Assembly (NCBI RefSeq): GCF_029968015.1
Contig: NZ_JASCIS010000001.1
Location: 1 to 64,000, forward strand
Origin: Streptomyces luteolus
GTDB lineage: Bacteria > Actinomycetota > Actinomycetes > Streptomycetales > Streptomycetaceae
Reading direction: 5' to 3'
DNA length: 64,000 bases
The notes beneath the pieces were generated by a model. It did no database searches, was not told the origin of the DNA, and was given only the letters and a program-made list of their open reading frames with translations. The position numbers and the translations under genes were made by a program. Positions 16,803 through 25,040 of the stretch are shown here, in pieces. Each line of letters opens with the position of its first letter. Position 1 is the first letter of the stretch.

Positions 16803-18066
16803 CGTGGTTCACCTCCTCGGCCAGATGGAACTCGGTCTCGCGCCAGTCGTCGGGCAGCAGATGGTCCAGTACGTCGTCGACGGTGACGGCGCCGAGCAGC
16901 GAGCCGCTCTCGTCCACGACGGGCGCCGCGACCATGTCGTACGTGGCGAAGAAGCTCGTGACCTCGGGCAGCGGCGTGTCCGGGCGCAGGCTCTGCAGAT
17001 CCTGGTCGATCACCGTGCCGACCAGGGTGAACGGCGGGTCGCGCAGGAGGCGTTGGAAGTGCACCAGGCCCAGGTACTTGCCGGTGGGCGTCTGGTCGGG
17101 CGGGCGGCAGACGTAGACCTGGGCGGCGAGGGCGGGGGAGAGGTCCTGCTGGCGGACGCGGGCGAGGGCGTCGGCGACCGTGGCGTCGGGCTGGAGCACG
17201 ATCGGCTCGGTCGTCATCATGCCGCCGGCCGTGCGCTCCTCGTACTGCATCAGGCGCCGCATGTCCGCCGCGTCGTCCGGCTCCATCAGGTCGAGGAGAC
17301 GCTCCTGGTCCTCCTCGGGCAGCTCGGACAGGAGGTCGGCGGCGTCGTCCGGGTCCATCGCCTCCAGGACGTCGGCGGCGCGCTCCTCCTTGAGTTTGCC
17401 GAGGATCTCGATCTGGTCGTCCTCCGGCAGCTCTTCGAGTACGTCGGCGAGCCGGTCGTCGTCGAGCGCCGCTGCGACCTCGGCCCGGCGCTTGGGGGTG
17501 AGGTGGTGCAGGACGTTGGCGAGGTCGGCGGGGCGCAGCTGCTCGAACGAGGCGAGCAGACTCTCGGCCCCCTGGCCGTGCTCCTCCAGGGAGAACCCGG
17601 TGACGGCCGACCACTCCACGGTCACCGCCTCCCCCTTGCGCCGCAGCGCCCCGCCCTTGCCCTTGCGTACGAAGACCCGGTCGATCTCCCAGTCGCGGCG
17701 GGCCGGGAGCTGCTGCACGGAGACGTCGAGGACGGTGACCTCCTCGCCGGTGTCGACCAGGGTGACGCGGCGGTCGAGGAGTTCGCCGAGGACGAGCCGC
17801 TCGGTGGGCCGCTGCTCGAAGCGCCGTACGTTGAGCACGCCGGTGGTGATGACCTGGCCGGACTCGATACCGGTGACCCGGGTCATGGGCAGGAAGATGC
17901 GGCGCCGGGTGGAGAGTTCGACGACCAGGCCGAGCAGTCGGGGCGGGCGGCGGCCGACGCGGAGCATGGCGACGAGGTCGCGGACACGGCCCACCTGGTC
18001 GCCGTTGGGGTCGAAGACGGCGATGCCGGACAGATGGGAGACGAAGATCCGGGAAGCAGCCGCCAT
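16795..18066 (-). CDS. PRC-barrel / MgtE N-domain / CBS-pair protein without a channel
   Basis: The product has 423 residues. Order: PRC-barrel-like N-terminal region (about 5-150), MgtE intracellular N-domain of superhelical repeats (about 165-280, ADLLSELPEEDQERLLDLMEPDDAADM), then two CBS domains (about 285-410). The MgtE transmembrane channel is absent. It therefore reads as a free-standing cytosolic Mg2+- or nucleotide-sensing module rather than a transporter, although automated labels often say 'magnesium transporter'. ATG 18066 has AAAGGAG upstream. Partner candidates are the overlapping DUF1003 protein and CorA. Confidence 0.87.
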   Translation of the reverse strand: MAAASRIFVSHLSGIAVFDPNGDQVGRVRDLVAMLRVGRRPPRLLGLVVELSTRRRIFLPMTRVTGIESGQVITTGVLNVRRFEQRPTERLVLGELLDRRVTLVDTGEEVTVLDVSVQQLPARRDWEIDRVFVRKGKGGALRRKGEAVTVEWSAVTGFSLEEHGQGAESLLASFEQLRPADLANVLHHLTPKRRAEVAAALDDDRLADVLEELPEDDQIEILGKLKEERAADVLEAMDPDDAADLLSELPEEDQERLLDLMEPDDAADMRRLMQYEERTAGGMMTTEPIVLQPDATVADALARVRQQDLSPALAAQVYVCRPPDQTPTGKYLGLVHFQRLLRDPPFTLVGTVIDQDLQSLRPDTPLPEVTSFFATYDMVAAPVVDESGSLLGAVTVDDVLDHLLPDDWRETEFHLAEEVNHGE

Positions 18067-18296
18067 GGTCCGTCTCCTTTCGGCCGTATGCTGCTATGTC
18101 TGAGTTATGTCTCGTATGTCTGGCTGATGTCTCGCTTCATGCGTACATCTGACGGTTTGCGGGCTTCAGGCTAGCCCGTCCCGGTCGGATACGCCCTGGT
18201 GGGCGGCGCAGAAGGCTCTCTGCCGGGTGGCGCTCGTGGCGCGGGTACGCTGCCGTACTGTCGCTCCGAACCCCCACACGAGAGGCAGCCCCGCAC

Positions 18297-19082
18297 GTGA
18301 CCACCAGCGCTCTGGGCCGAGCCCGCCGCACCGCACTCGCCGGCGCCCTGTGCGTCGGCCTGGTCGCGGGGATGACGGGGCTCGTGGGGTGTGGCGCCGA
18401 GGAGGACCCGGACGCCGGGACCAACGGCGTCGGCAAGCTCTCCGCCGCGAAGATCCAGCGCAAGGCGCAGAACGCGGCCAAGAGCGCGGACTCGCTGCGG
18501 CTCACCGGTTCGGTGGTCAGCAAGGGCGCCACGTACAAGCTCGACATGAAGCTGACCGAGGACGGCGGCAGCGGTGAAGTCCGGCTCAAGAACCGCACGT
18601 TCGAGCTGCTGCGGGTCGACGGCCAGCTCTATCTGAAGGCCGACGCCGACTTCTGGGCCTCGCAGGGCGACAGCTCCCAGGGCGGGCGCGGGCAGGGCAA
18701 GCCGGACTCGGCGGACGAGCTGGCGGCGGACAAGCTCGACGGCAAGTACGTGAAGGTCCCCGAGGGCGACCCCGCGTACAAGCAGCTCAGCGGCTTCACC
18801 GACAAGGGCCTGCTGCTCGACGGCCTGCTCACGCTGCACGGCACGCTGTCGGCGGGCGAGCGCGGCACCGCCGACGGCAAGCGCACCGTCGAGGTCAGCG
18901 GGGACAAGGGCGCGGGCGGCACCCTGCACGTGTCACTGGAGGGCACCGCGTACCCGCTGCGCCTGGAGCGCGCCGGCGGGGCCGGCACGCTCCTGCTGAC
19001 CGACTGGGACAAGGACTTCGTGTTCCGCAAGCCGGACGCGAGCCACACGGTGGACTACGGAAAGCAGCTGCCGACGTCCTGA
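18297..19082 (+). CDS. LppX/LprAFG-like exported lipoprotein
   Basis: The product has 261 residues from GTG. The signal peptide ends in the lipobox LVGC (Cys about 32), so the protein is lipid-anchored outside the membrane. The mature domain has the alternating strands and DGQLYLKADADFW-type motif seen in LppX/LprG-like half-barrels that bind lipids or act as periplasmic scaffolds. Ligand unknown. It is divergent from the PRC/CBS gene and converges on the double hydrolase with a 7-bp gap. Confidence 0.82.
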   Translation: MTTSALGRARRTALAGALCVGLVAGMTGLVGCGAEEDPDAGTNGVGKLSAAKIQRKAQNAAKSADSLRLTGSVVSKGATYKLDMKLTEDGGSGEVRLKNRTFELLRVDGQLYLKADADFWASQGDSSQGGRGQGKPDSADELAADKLDGKYVKVPEGDPAYKQLSGFTDKGLLLDGLLTLHGTLSAGERGTADGKRTVEVSGDKGAGGTLHVSLEGTAYPLRLERAGGAGTLLLTDWDKDFVFRKPDASHTVDYGKQLPTS

Positions 19083-19089
19083 GCGGGGC

Positions 19090-20997
19090 TCAGCCGCGGA
19101 GCTGCCCCAGCACCTGGCCGGCCGCCCGTCGCACCGCCTCCCGTGCCGCGTCCGTGTGGTCGATCGTCTCGAAGCCGTGGTGGGCCGCCGGCACCTCGAT
19201 CACCTCGACGCGGGCCTCGGCGTCCTCGGCGGCGGCCAGGAACGTGTCCTGGGTGGCCGCGATCTCCGGCAGGTCGAGTCCGGCCCTGGTCAGCACGAAC
19301 GGCAGCCCGCCCGCCGAGCGCACCGCCCGCGCCGGCTGGAACCGGGTCTCGCCGAGCCCCCAGCTCGGCAGCGGCGCGAGGATCGGATACGTCGCCGCCA
19401 CGCACCGCAGCCAGGCGGGCGGCTCCGCCAGCCAGTCCGCCGCGAGCAGCCCGCCACCGGAGAAGAACCACAGCGCGACCCGGTCGGCGTCCACGCGCGG
19501 ATCGGCCCGCACGAGCGCGACGGCGGCGGCGACGTCATCCGCGGCCCGCGGGTAGTCGGCCACGTCGTGCAGCCGATGGTCGACGGTCGCGGCGAGCACA
19601 CCCCGACCGGCCAGGTAGCGGGCGTACCCCACATAGCCAGGCCAGTCGCGGGGCGTCGGCGATACGCCTTCGGGCACGGGGCCGCCGTGCACGAGCAGGA
19701 CGGCGGGGCGGGGCACGGCTCGGGGCGCCGGGGTCGCAGGGTCCGCAGCGTGCGTCGGGGTCGTCGGGGTCGTCGGGGCCGCAGCGTCCCCAGCGTGCGC
19801 CGGGGCCGCAGCGTCCGCAGGGTCCGCCGGGGTCGCCGATTCCGCCGCGTCAGCAGCGTGCGCCGGGTCCGTCGGGGTCGCCGGGTCCGCAGCCTGAGCC
19901 GGGGTCGTCGGGGGGGTCGCCTGGGCCGCAGCGTCCGCCGGGGTCGCCGATTCCGCCGGGTCAGCAGCGTGCGCCGGGGTCGTCGGGGTCGCCGCGTCCG
20001 CCGGGTCCGCCGGGTCCGCCGGGTCCGCCGGGTCCGCCGGGTCCGTCGGGTCAGCAGTGTGCGCCGGGGCCGCCGGGGTCGCCGGGTCCGCAGCGTCCGC
20101 CGGGGCCGCGTCCGGCGGGTAGAGGTCCACGCGGCCCACCCGCTCGCGCGGGCGCTCCGGCAGGTCGAGCAGGAACGGCCGCAGGTGCGAGGGCGGCCCG
20201 CTCGGCGCTGTGAGCCGCTCGCCCTCGCCGGCCGCCGCGCGCAGCAGCAGCGCGGCCAGCTCGTCGGGCGCGGACAGCATCGGCCAGTGCCCGGAGGCCA
20301 GTTCGAGGAAGCGCACCCGCGGCTCGGTCAGCGCGAGCAGCCGCGGCTCGCCGAGGCCGACGACCTGCCCCAGTACGGCGAGGGTCGAGCCGTTCGCCGT
20401 GCACAGCACCCCGGTCGAGGGCAGCGCGGCCACCTCCGGCGGGATCCGCACGGGCCGGGTCAGCGTGCCGGAGGGCTGCGGCGCGGCACGGGCCACGAGC
20501 CGGTCGAGGGCCGCGCCGGGCACGTCGTCCAGATGCCCCCAGTGCGGCCAGCGCTCCCTGTCCGGCGGCGGGACGAGCGAGCCGGGACCGTCCGCCCCGG
20601 TCAGCGCCTTGCGTACGTCCGGGTCCGGGATCAGCGCGAGCGCCGGGTCGCCGTCCTGCGCCGGCGCGGTGTCGACGTACACGATCCGCGCCACCCGTCC
20701 CGTACGGCGGGCCGCGGCCTCCAAGACCGGGTGGATGCCGTAGCAGTGGCCGACCAGGACGACCTCCGCGGTGGCGGGCAGCCGGTCGATGCGGCGGACG
20801 ACGTCGTCGATGTGCGTGCCGAGGCCGACGTCCCCGAACTCCCCCTCCGCGTGGGCGGCTTGAGCCTCGTCCCGCATACCCGTAAGCGTCACCGGGTGCG
20901 CCTCGGCCCCGGCCGCGCGCAGCCGCTCGGCGACCTCCTGCCACACCCAGCCGCCGGTGTGCGCGCCCGGCACGAGCACGAATGCCGTCATCCTCAT
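19090..20997 (-). CDS. Fused double alpha/beta-hydrolase joined by a repeat linker
   Basis: The product has 635 residues. Domain 1 (about 1-270) resembles the plant-esterase/methylketone-type hydrolases: [14 protein letters not shown], nucleophile elbow GHCYG with Cys85 in place of Ser, and ASGHWPM giving His237. A low-complexity linker (about 296-425) of DPA, DPADPA and TPTTPAHA words follows. Domain 2 (about 428-635) is dienelactone-hydrolase/esterase-like, with [14 protein letters not shown] as a modified elbow, and [11 protein letters not shown]. Two adjacent ATGs (20997, 20991) share a GGAGGAGG site. A MerR-type promoter drives it, so it is probably induced by the product of the divergent merR gene. 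Substrates unknown. Confidence 0.82.
   Translation of the reverse strand: MRMTAFVLVPGAHTGGWVWQEVAERLRAAGAEAHPVTLTGMRDEAQAAHAEGEFGDVGLGTHIDDVVRRIDRLPATAEVVLVGHCYGIHPVLEAAARRTGRVARIVYVDTAPAQDGDPALALIPDPDVRKALTGADGPGSLVPPPDRERWPHWGHLDDVPGAALDRLVARAAPQPSGTLTRPVRIPPEVAALPSTGVLCTANGSTLAVLGQVVGLGEPRLLALTEPRVRFLELASGHWPMLSAPDELAALLLRAAAGEGERLTAPSGPPSHLRPFLLDLPERPRERVGRVDLYPPDAAPADAADPATPAAPAHTADPTDPADPADPADPADPADAATPTTPAHAADPAESATPADAAAQATPPTTPAQAADPATPTDPAHAADAAESATPADPADAAAPAHAGDAAAPTTPTTPTHAADPATPAPRAVPRPAVLLVHGGPVPEGVSPTPRDWPGYVGYARYLAGRGVLAATVDHRLHDVADYPRAADDVAAAVALVRADPRVDADRVALWFFSGGGLLAADWLAEPPAWLRCVAATYPILAPLPSWGLGETRFQPARAVRSAGGLPFVLTRAGLDLPEIAATQDTFLAAAEDAEARVEVIEVPAAHHGFETIDHTDAAREAVRRAAGQVLGQLRG
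19735..20110 (-). repeat. Low-complexity repeat region encoding the hydrolase linker
   Basis: Degenerate 6- to 9-bp words such as GCCGGGTCC, GTCGGGGTC and GCAGCGTCC recur over about 375 bp, densest at 19,990-20,050, where GCCGGGTCC is repeated head-to-tail. All changes keep the frame. Confidence 0.85.
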
Positions 20998-21059
20998 CTC
21001 CTCCTCCAGCCGAAGCCGTACAAGCGGGCGGGCCTCCTCGGCCGTCCGCGCTCGCCGGT

Positions 21060-21090
21060 ACCGTAGGAACTCCCCCTGAGGGAGGTTCAA
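21060..21090 (-). promoter_or_regulatory. MerR-type operator/promoter with 19-bp spacer for the double hydrolase
   Basis: Read on the minus strand: -35 TTGAAC (21090-21085), a 19-bp spacer, and -10 TACGGT (21065-21060). The spacer carries the imperfect dyad GAAC-nn-CCC...GGG-nn-GTTC (21067-21088). An over-long 19-bp spacer filled by a dyad is the hallmark of promoters that MerR proteins activate by untwisting. A start near 21053 would leave a leader of about 55 nt. Confidence 0.8.
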
Positions 21091-21093
21091 GCC

Positions 21094-22224
21094 GTGCCGC
21101 AAGCCGTGTCGCAAGCCGTCTCGCCCGACGGTCTGTGGAGCATCGGGGAGCTCGCCGAGCAGGCGGGCGTCACCGTCAAGACCGTGCGCTTCTACTCCGA
21201 CCGCGGACTGCTGCCCGAGGCCGCGCGCAGCTCCGGCGGCCATCGGCGGTACGGCTCGGACGCGCTCGACCGGCTCCGTACGATCCGCGCGCTGCGCACC
21301 CTCGACCTGCCGGTGCCCGATGTGGGGCGGATCCTGGAGGGGGAGGGCGCTCTGGAGGACGTCGTCGCGGACCGGCTGCGCGGCATCGGCTCCCAACTGG
21401 CCGCGCTGCGCTGGCGGGAGGCGGCGCTGCGGCTGCTGCACGACTGCCCGCCCGGCGAGCACGCGGAGCGGCTACGGCTGGTCGGCGCGGTCACGGTCCC
21501 GCCGAGCACGGACGCGCTGGCCCGGTTCTGGCGCCGCTGGCTGCCGCCGCGCCTCCCGGCCGGGGTGCGGTCGGCGGTGGTCGAGCAGGCGGTGCCGCAG
21601 CTGCCCGACGATCCGGCGCCGCACCAGGTCCTCGCCTTCGCCCGGCTGCACGCCTTCGTGTCCGGCCCGTGCCCCGGTGACGCGGTCCGGGACGACTGCC
21701 AGCCGGCCGCCCACCGTGTGTCCGACGGCTACCGTCCCGCGGTGCTCTACACGGCCCTCGCGGAGGCTTTCGAGCTCGCGGCTCCGGCACTCCGGTCGGG
21801 CCAACCGCCGCACGCGGGCGAGGAGTTGGACGGTTTCGTGGGCGCGTACGCGGCGGCGCAGGGCGTACGGGACACTCCGGCGTTCCGCCGCGCGCTCAGC
21901 GCAGCCCTGGCCGGGGATCCTCGCATCGACCGCTACTGGCACCTGGTGACGGACCTGACGGGCCCGGGTGAGCCGAACCCTGGCACGGCTCATGACTGGC
22001 TGAGCAGGGCGCTGGCGCAGGAGGTGGGCGCTCTTTTCCCCACCCCGCCCCTTTTCGCAGCTTCGGGGCTCCGCCCCGGACCCCGTATCGCGCTGAGGCG
22101 CTCGTCCTCAAACGCCGGACGGGCTGTTTTTAAGGGGCGCGGGGCTGTGACATTTGCGGCTCCGCCGCGGGGCGCGACCGGCCACGACGGTGGGTCAGCC
22201 GAACGACAGCCCCGTAAGACCTAA
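21094..22224 (+). CDS. MerR-family transcriptional regulator with unusual C-terminal tail
   Basis: The product has 376 residues from GTG. The winged HTH is clear: WSIGELAEQAGVTVKTVRFYSDRGLLPEAARSSGGHRRY (about 14-52), then the dimerisation helix. A long effector-type domain (about 110-310) with conserved-looking Trp and His follows, resembling ligand-binding regions of antibiotic- or xenobiotic-sensing MerR proteins. The last 60-65 residues, from about LFPTPPLF on, are translated from a dispersed intergenic repeat and are unlikely to be ancestral. The stop overlaps that of the convergent gene. It should bind the dyad at 21,067-21,088 and activate the hydrolase. Confidence 0.85.
   Translation: MPQAVSQAVSPDGLWSIGELAEQAGVTVKTVRFYSDRGLLPEAARSSGGHRRYGSDALDRLRTIRALRTLDLPVPDVGRILEGEGALEDVVADRLRGIGSQLAALRWREAALRLLHDCPPGEHAERLRLVGAVTVPPSTDALARFWRRWLPPRLPAGVRSAVVEQAVPQLPDDPAPHQVLAFARLHAFVSGPCPGDAVRDDCQPAAHRVSDGYRPAVLYTALAEAFELAAPALRSGQPPHAGEELDGFVGAYAAAQGVRDTPAFRRALSAALAGDPRIDRYWHLVTDLTGPGEPNPGTAHDWLSRALAQEVGALFPTPPLFAASGLRPGPRIALRRSSSNAGRAVFKGRGAVTFAAPPRGATGHDGGSAERQPRKT
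22039..22200. repeat. Composite intergenic repeat inside the 3' end of the merR gene
   Basis: The stretch contains CTTCGGGGCTCCGCCCCGGA, AACGCCGGACGGGCTG, a T-run, GGGGCGCGGGGCTG and GCGGCTCCGCCGCGGGGCGC. These palindromic words are normally found between Streptomyces genes. Parts match bases 1-18 (reverse complement) and 34,680-34,710. Here it is read through as coding sequence. Confidence 0.7.
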
Positions 22225-22769
22225 CCCCTCCTCCGCCGCCGGAACAGAATCCGAGGCAACGCCCCCGGCAACGGGCCCCGAGTCGTCGCGGACGTAGGCA
22301 GCGGTGCCTCCGCCAGCGACCCGTCCGGCTGCACCGTGTCCACCCCCGTCGGCTCAAGCCGCAGAACCCGGCACTCGCGCGCCCACCGCTCGACCATTTC
22401 CTCGCTGTCCGGCGCGTTCAGACGCTTGCCCTTGAGCTCGGCGACCGCCGCCTCCCACTCGGTCGAGCGCGGCGCGAGCTCGACGACCCGCGCCGTCCAG
22501 ACGACGAGCCGGCCGCCCTTGTCCTTGCTGCGGACGGTGACCTCCGCGGTCGCGCCGTCCGCGAGGTCCGGCAGCGGCTGCTCGCCGGGGCCGTCGCCGA
22601 CGAGGTGCGCGGCGCCCTCGTGCCATACGTGCCACAGGGCGCGCACGGGCCCGGAGCCGCGCACCCAGATCAGGGCCGACTTCTTCGTGGCCTCCTCGAC
22701 GAGGGCGCGGTCGAGCGGCGAACCGGCGGACGGACCGGCAGGCGAATCGGCGGACGGATCGGCAGACAT
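22221..22769 (-). CDS. Conserved hypothetical protein, possible split-barrel fold
   Basis: The product has 182 residues. A disordered Ser/Pro/Ala N-terminus (about 20 residues) precedes a compact beta-rich domain (ALIWVRGSGPVRALWHVWHEGAAHLVGDGP, then EVTVRSKDKGGRLVVWTARVVEL). This resembles the flavin-binding pyridoxamine-oxidase-like split barrels, but no diagnostic residues are evident. The C-terminus is basic (FRRRRRG). The gene lies 13 bp downstream of corA on the same strand, so the two are probably co-transcribed. Confidence 0.7.
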   Translation of the reverse strand: MSADPSADSPAGPSAGSPLDRALVEEATKKSALIWVRGSGPVRALWHVWHEGAAHLVGDGPGEQPLPDLADGATAEVTVRSKDKGGRLVVWTARVVELAPRSTEWEAAVAELKGKRLNAPDSEEMVERWARECRVLRLEPTGVDTVQPDGSLAEAPLPTSATTRGPLPGALPRILFRRRRRG

Positions 22770-22782
22770 GGCTGCAGCTTAA

Positions 22783-23898
22783 CTACAGCCAGCCGTTGCG
22801 CTTGAGGGTGCGGTGGATGGCGAAGCAGACCGCGGCGATGCCGACCATCACCGTCGGATAGCCGTACTCCCACTTCGTCTCCGGCATGTGCTCGAAGTTC
22901 ATGCCGTACACCCCGCAGATCATCGTGGGTACGGCGACGATGGCCGCCCACGAGGTGATCTTGCGCATGTCCTCGTTCTGCGCGACGGTCGCCTGCGCGA
23001 GGTTGGCCTGCAGGATCGAGTTGAGCAGCTCGTCGAAGCCGATGACCTGCTCCTGCACGCGCGCGAGGTGGTCGGCGACGTCCCGGAAGTACTTCTGGAT
23101 GTCGGGGTCGACCAGGCGCATGGGCCGCTCGCTCAGCAGCTGCATGGGGCGGAGCAGCGGGGAGACGGCGCGCTTGAACTCCAGTACCTCGCGCTTGAGT
23201 TGGTAGATCCGGCCGGCGTCGGTGCCGCGCGGGCTGCCCTTGCCGGGCTGCGAGAAGACGTCGATCTCGACCTCGTCGATGTCGTCCTGCACGGCGTCCG
23301 CGACCGCGATGTACCCGTCCACGACGTGGTCGGCGATGGCGTGCAGGACGGCCGAGGGGCCCTTGGCGAGCAGCTCCGGGTCGTCCTGGAGCCGGTGCCG
23401 CAGCGCCCGGAGCGAGCCGTGGCCGCCGTGCCGCACGGTGATGAAGAAGTCCCGCCCGGTGAAGCACATCACCTCGCCGGTCTCGACGACCTCGCTGGTC
23501 GCGGTGAGCTCGGTGTGCTCGACGTAGTGGATGGTCTTGAAGACGGTGAACAGGGTGTCGTCGTACCGCTCCAGCTTGGGGCGCTGGTGGGCGTGCACCG
23601 CGTCCTCGACGGCCAGCGGGTGCAGCCCGAACTCCCGGGCGATACCGGAGAATTCGTCCTCGGTGGGCTCGTGCAGCCCGATCCAGGCGAAGCCGCCGTC
23701 ACGGCGGACGTCGAGCATCGCCTCGTGCGGCGTGAGCGGCTTCTCGCTCGGCACGCGCCGCCCGTCGCGGTAGACGGCGCAGTCCACGACGGCACTGGCG
23801 GCCGTCGCGTCCCGGGTGCTCTCGTACGGGCTGCCGGACGCGGCGTCCTTGCGGAGCTGGGGGCGGACGGCGGCACGCAGGTCACGGATCATCGACAT
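22783..23898 (-). CDS. corA: CorA-family magnesium/cobalt transporter
   Basis: The product has 371 residues. A large cytoplasmic alpha/beta N-domain and long helices (about 1-305) lead into two transmembrane helices. TM1 ends in the signature YGMNFEHMPE (GMN at about 332-334), and a basic KRNGWL tail follows TM2. It forms a pentameric Mg2+ channel. AAGGAG stands 6 nt before ATG 23898; an upstream in-frame ATG has no such site. The 479-bp region upstream could hold a Mg2+-responsive leader, but I do not recognise one. Confidence 0.93.
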   Translation of the reverse strand: MSMIRDLRAAVRPQLRKDAASGSPYESTRDATAASAVVDCAVYRDGRRVPSEKPLTPHEAMLDVRRDGGFAWIGLHEPTEDEFSGIAREFGLHPLAVEDAVHAHQRPKLERYDDTLFTVFKTIHYVEHTELTATSEVVETGEVMCFTGRDFFITVRHGGHGSLRALRHRLQDDPELLAKGPSAVLHAIADHVVDGYIAVADAVQDDIDEVEIDVFSQPGKGSPRGTDAGRIYQLKREVLEFKRAVSPLLRPMQLLSERPMRLVDPDIQKYFRDVADHLARVQEQVIGFDELLNSILQANLAQATVAQNEDMRKITSWAAIVAVPTMICGVYGMNFEHMPETKWEYGYPTVMVGIAAVCFAIHRTLKRNGWL

Positions 23899-24377
23899 GG
23901 CAGGCTCCTTCGCGGCGCGGCCGACGCGCGCGCGGGGTGGAACTGCCCGGAATGGGGACGTAGGGCTCAAAGGTCACGTCCGCAAAGCGGGCGGCACCGG
24001 TCCGACGCGGTGGCGGCCTTCGCTCTGACTCAGATCAAGCGGGGACGAAATGCCCTTCCGGGAAGCGTCCGCCGAGCGCGAGATGAGGTTGCCGTGAACT
24101 TCGCGGTTTACCCGGCGTATGCACGGGTACGGAAAGCCTCGGTCGCTGGGCGCCGCTAACTGGCGGAAGAGCGGGTAGTACTGCACGGTCGACTTCGATC
24201 CATGTCAGCCCCACCTCCTCCGGCCGGTCCCCCGTGGGGGATGTCCCAACGCCGGGCCCCGGAACGCCGCTTGAGCGGTCGGTCCACGTGCTGCCCTGGC
24301 CAGCGGCCAAGACTATCAGCCGACTGAAGTGTCAAGCCGCGGCTTTGCCGGTTCTCTACGAGTTCTATGCTCGCGGC
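23899..24377. other. 479-bp divergent intergenic region, no gene seen
   Basis: The region lies between corA (minus) and the SUFU-domain gene (plus). Short reading frames here have no ribosome-binding site or family resemblance. GGTCCCCCGTGGGGGA-like GC palindromes and slightly AT-richer text near 24,310-24,375 suggest promoters. No riboswitch class could be recognised by eye. Confidence 0.4.
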
Positions 24378-24971
24378 ATGGCTGATGTTCTCGCTCTCGT
24401 CGAAGCCCGGCTGCGCAGCGCCCTGGGGGATCCGGACGCCCGCGCGGCCGTGACGTTCCTCGGTGCGGACCGCATCGAGGTGCTCCGCTTCAGCGACGAG
24501 CACGACGGCGGCACCGTGCGGTACGCCACGCTCGGCATGTCGGCCGCCCCGATGGCCGACCCCACGGCTCCCCTGGCCGATCAGGTGCGCGGGCCGCGCG
24601 CCGAGCTGATCCTCTCCGTGCGCGCGGGCGTCGCCGACACCGACAAGGCGCTGCGGCCCCTCGCCGTACTCGCCGCATCGCCCCAGGTCGAGGGCCTGGT
24701 CGTGGCCCCGGGTGCCTCGCTCGACGTGGGTGAACCGCTGTGGCCCGGCGCCCAGTTCACCTCGGTCCTGGTCGCCGAGCCGGGCGGCCTGGTGGAGGAC
24801 CTGGACCTGGACGAGCCGATGGAGCCGGTCCGCTTCCTGCCGCTCCTGCCGATGACGCCCAACGAGGCGGCGTGGAAGCGGGTGCACGGCGCGGCCGCCC
24901 TGCAGGAGAAGTGGCTGGCACACGGAACGGACCTGCGCGATCCGCTGCGCAGGTCCGTCTCCCTGGACTGA
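24378..24971 (+). CDS. Suppressor-of-fused (SUFU) domain protein
   Basis: The product has 197 residues from ATG 24378 (an upstream ATG adds a non-conserved leader). The SUFU-like fold is suggested by VRYATLGMSAAPM, ELILSVRAGVADTDKALRPLAVLAASP, the central LWPGAQFTSVLVAEPGG and the end LLPMTPNEAAWKRVHGAAAL. Bacterial SUFU proteins are linked to toxin-immunity loci in some genomes, but here the gene stands alone in a housekeeping setting and its role is unknown. Its stop lies in the first unit of a 17-bp repeat array. Confidence 0.8.
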   Translation: MADVLALVEARLRSALGDPDARAAVTFLGADRIEVLRFSDEHDGGTVRYATLGMSAAPMADPTAPLADQVRGPRAELILSVRAGVADTDKALRPLAVLAASPQVEGLVVAPGASLDVGEPLWPGAQFTSVLVAEPGGLVEDLDLDEPMEPVRFLPLLPMTPNEAAWKRVHGAAALQEKWLAHGTDLRDPLRRSVSLD

Positions 24972-25035
24972 CTTCCCGTACGGACTGAGTTCTCGTACGG
25001 ACTGACTTCCCGTACGGACTGACTTCCCTTACGGA
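24968..25035. repeat. Four 17-bp tandem repeats spanning a stop codon
   Basis: Units CTGACTTCCCGTACGGA, CTGAGTTCTCGTACGGA, CTGACTTCCCGTACGGA and CTGACTTCCCTTACGGA are directly abutting. The TGA of the SUFU gene is in unit 1, and each unit repeats it. They fill the gap to the convergent MFS gene. Confidence 0.93.
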
Positions 25036-25040
25036 GAGGG

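Noticed and set aside
16795-18066. Annotating this gene as an MgtE magnesium transporter
   Set aside because: The whole MgtE transmembrane domain is missing; only PRC, MgtE-N and CBS parts are present.
23899-24377. Mg2+ riboswitch or leader for corA
   Set aside because: No recognisable M-box or other riboswitch core could be traced by eye on the minus strand; a covariance-model search would be needed.
24968-25035. 17-bp repeats as attachment sites of an integrated element
   Set aside because: No tRNA, integrase or foreign gene lies nearby and the copies are tandem rather than flanking.
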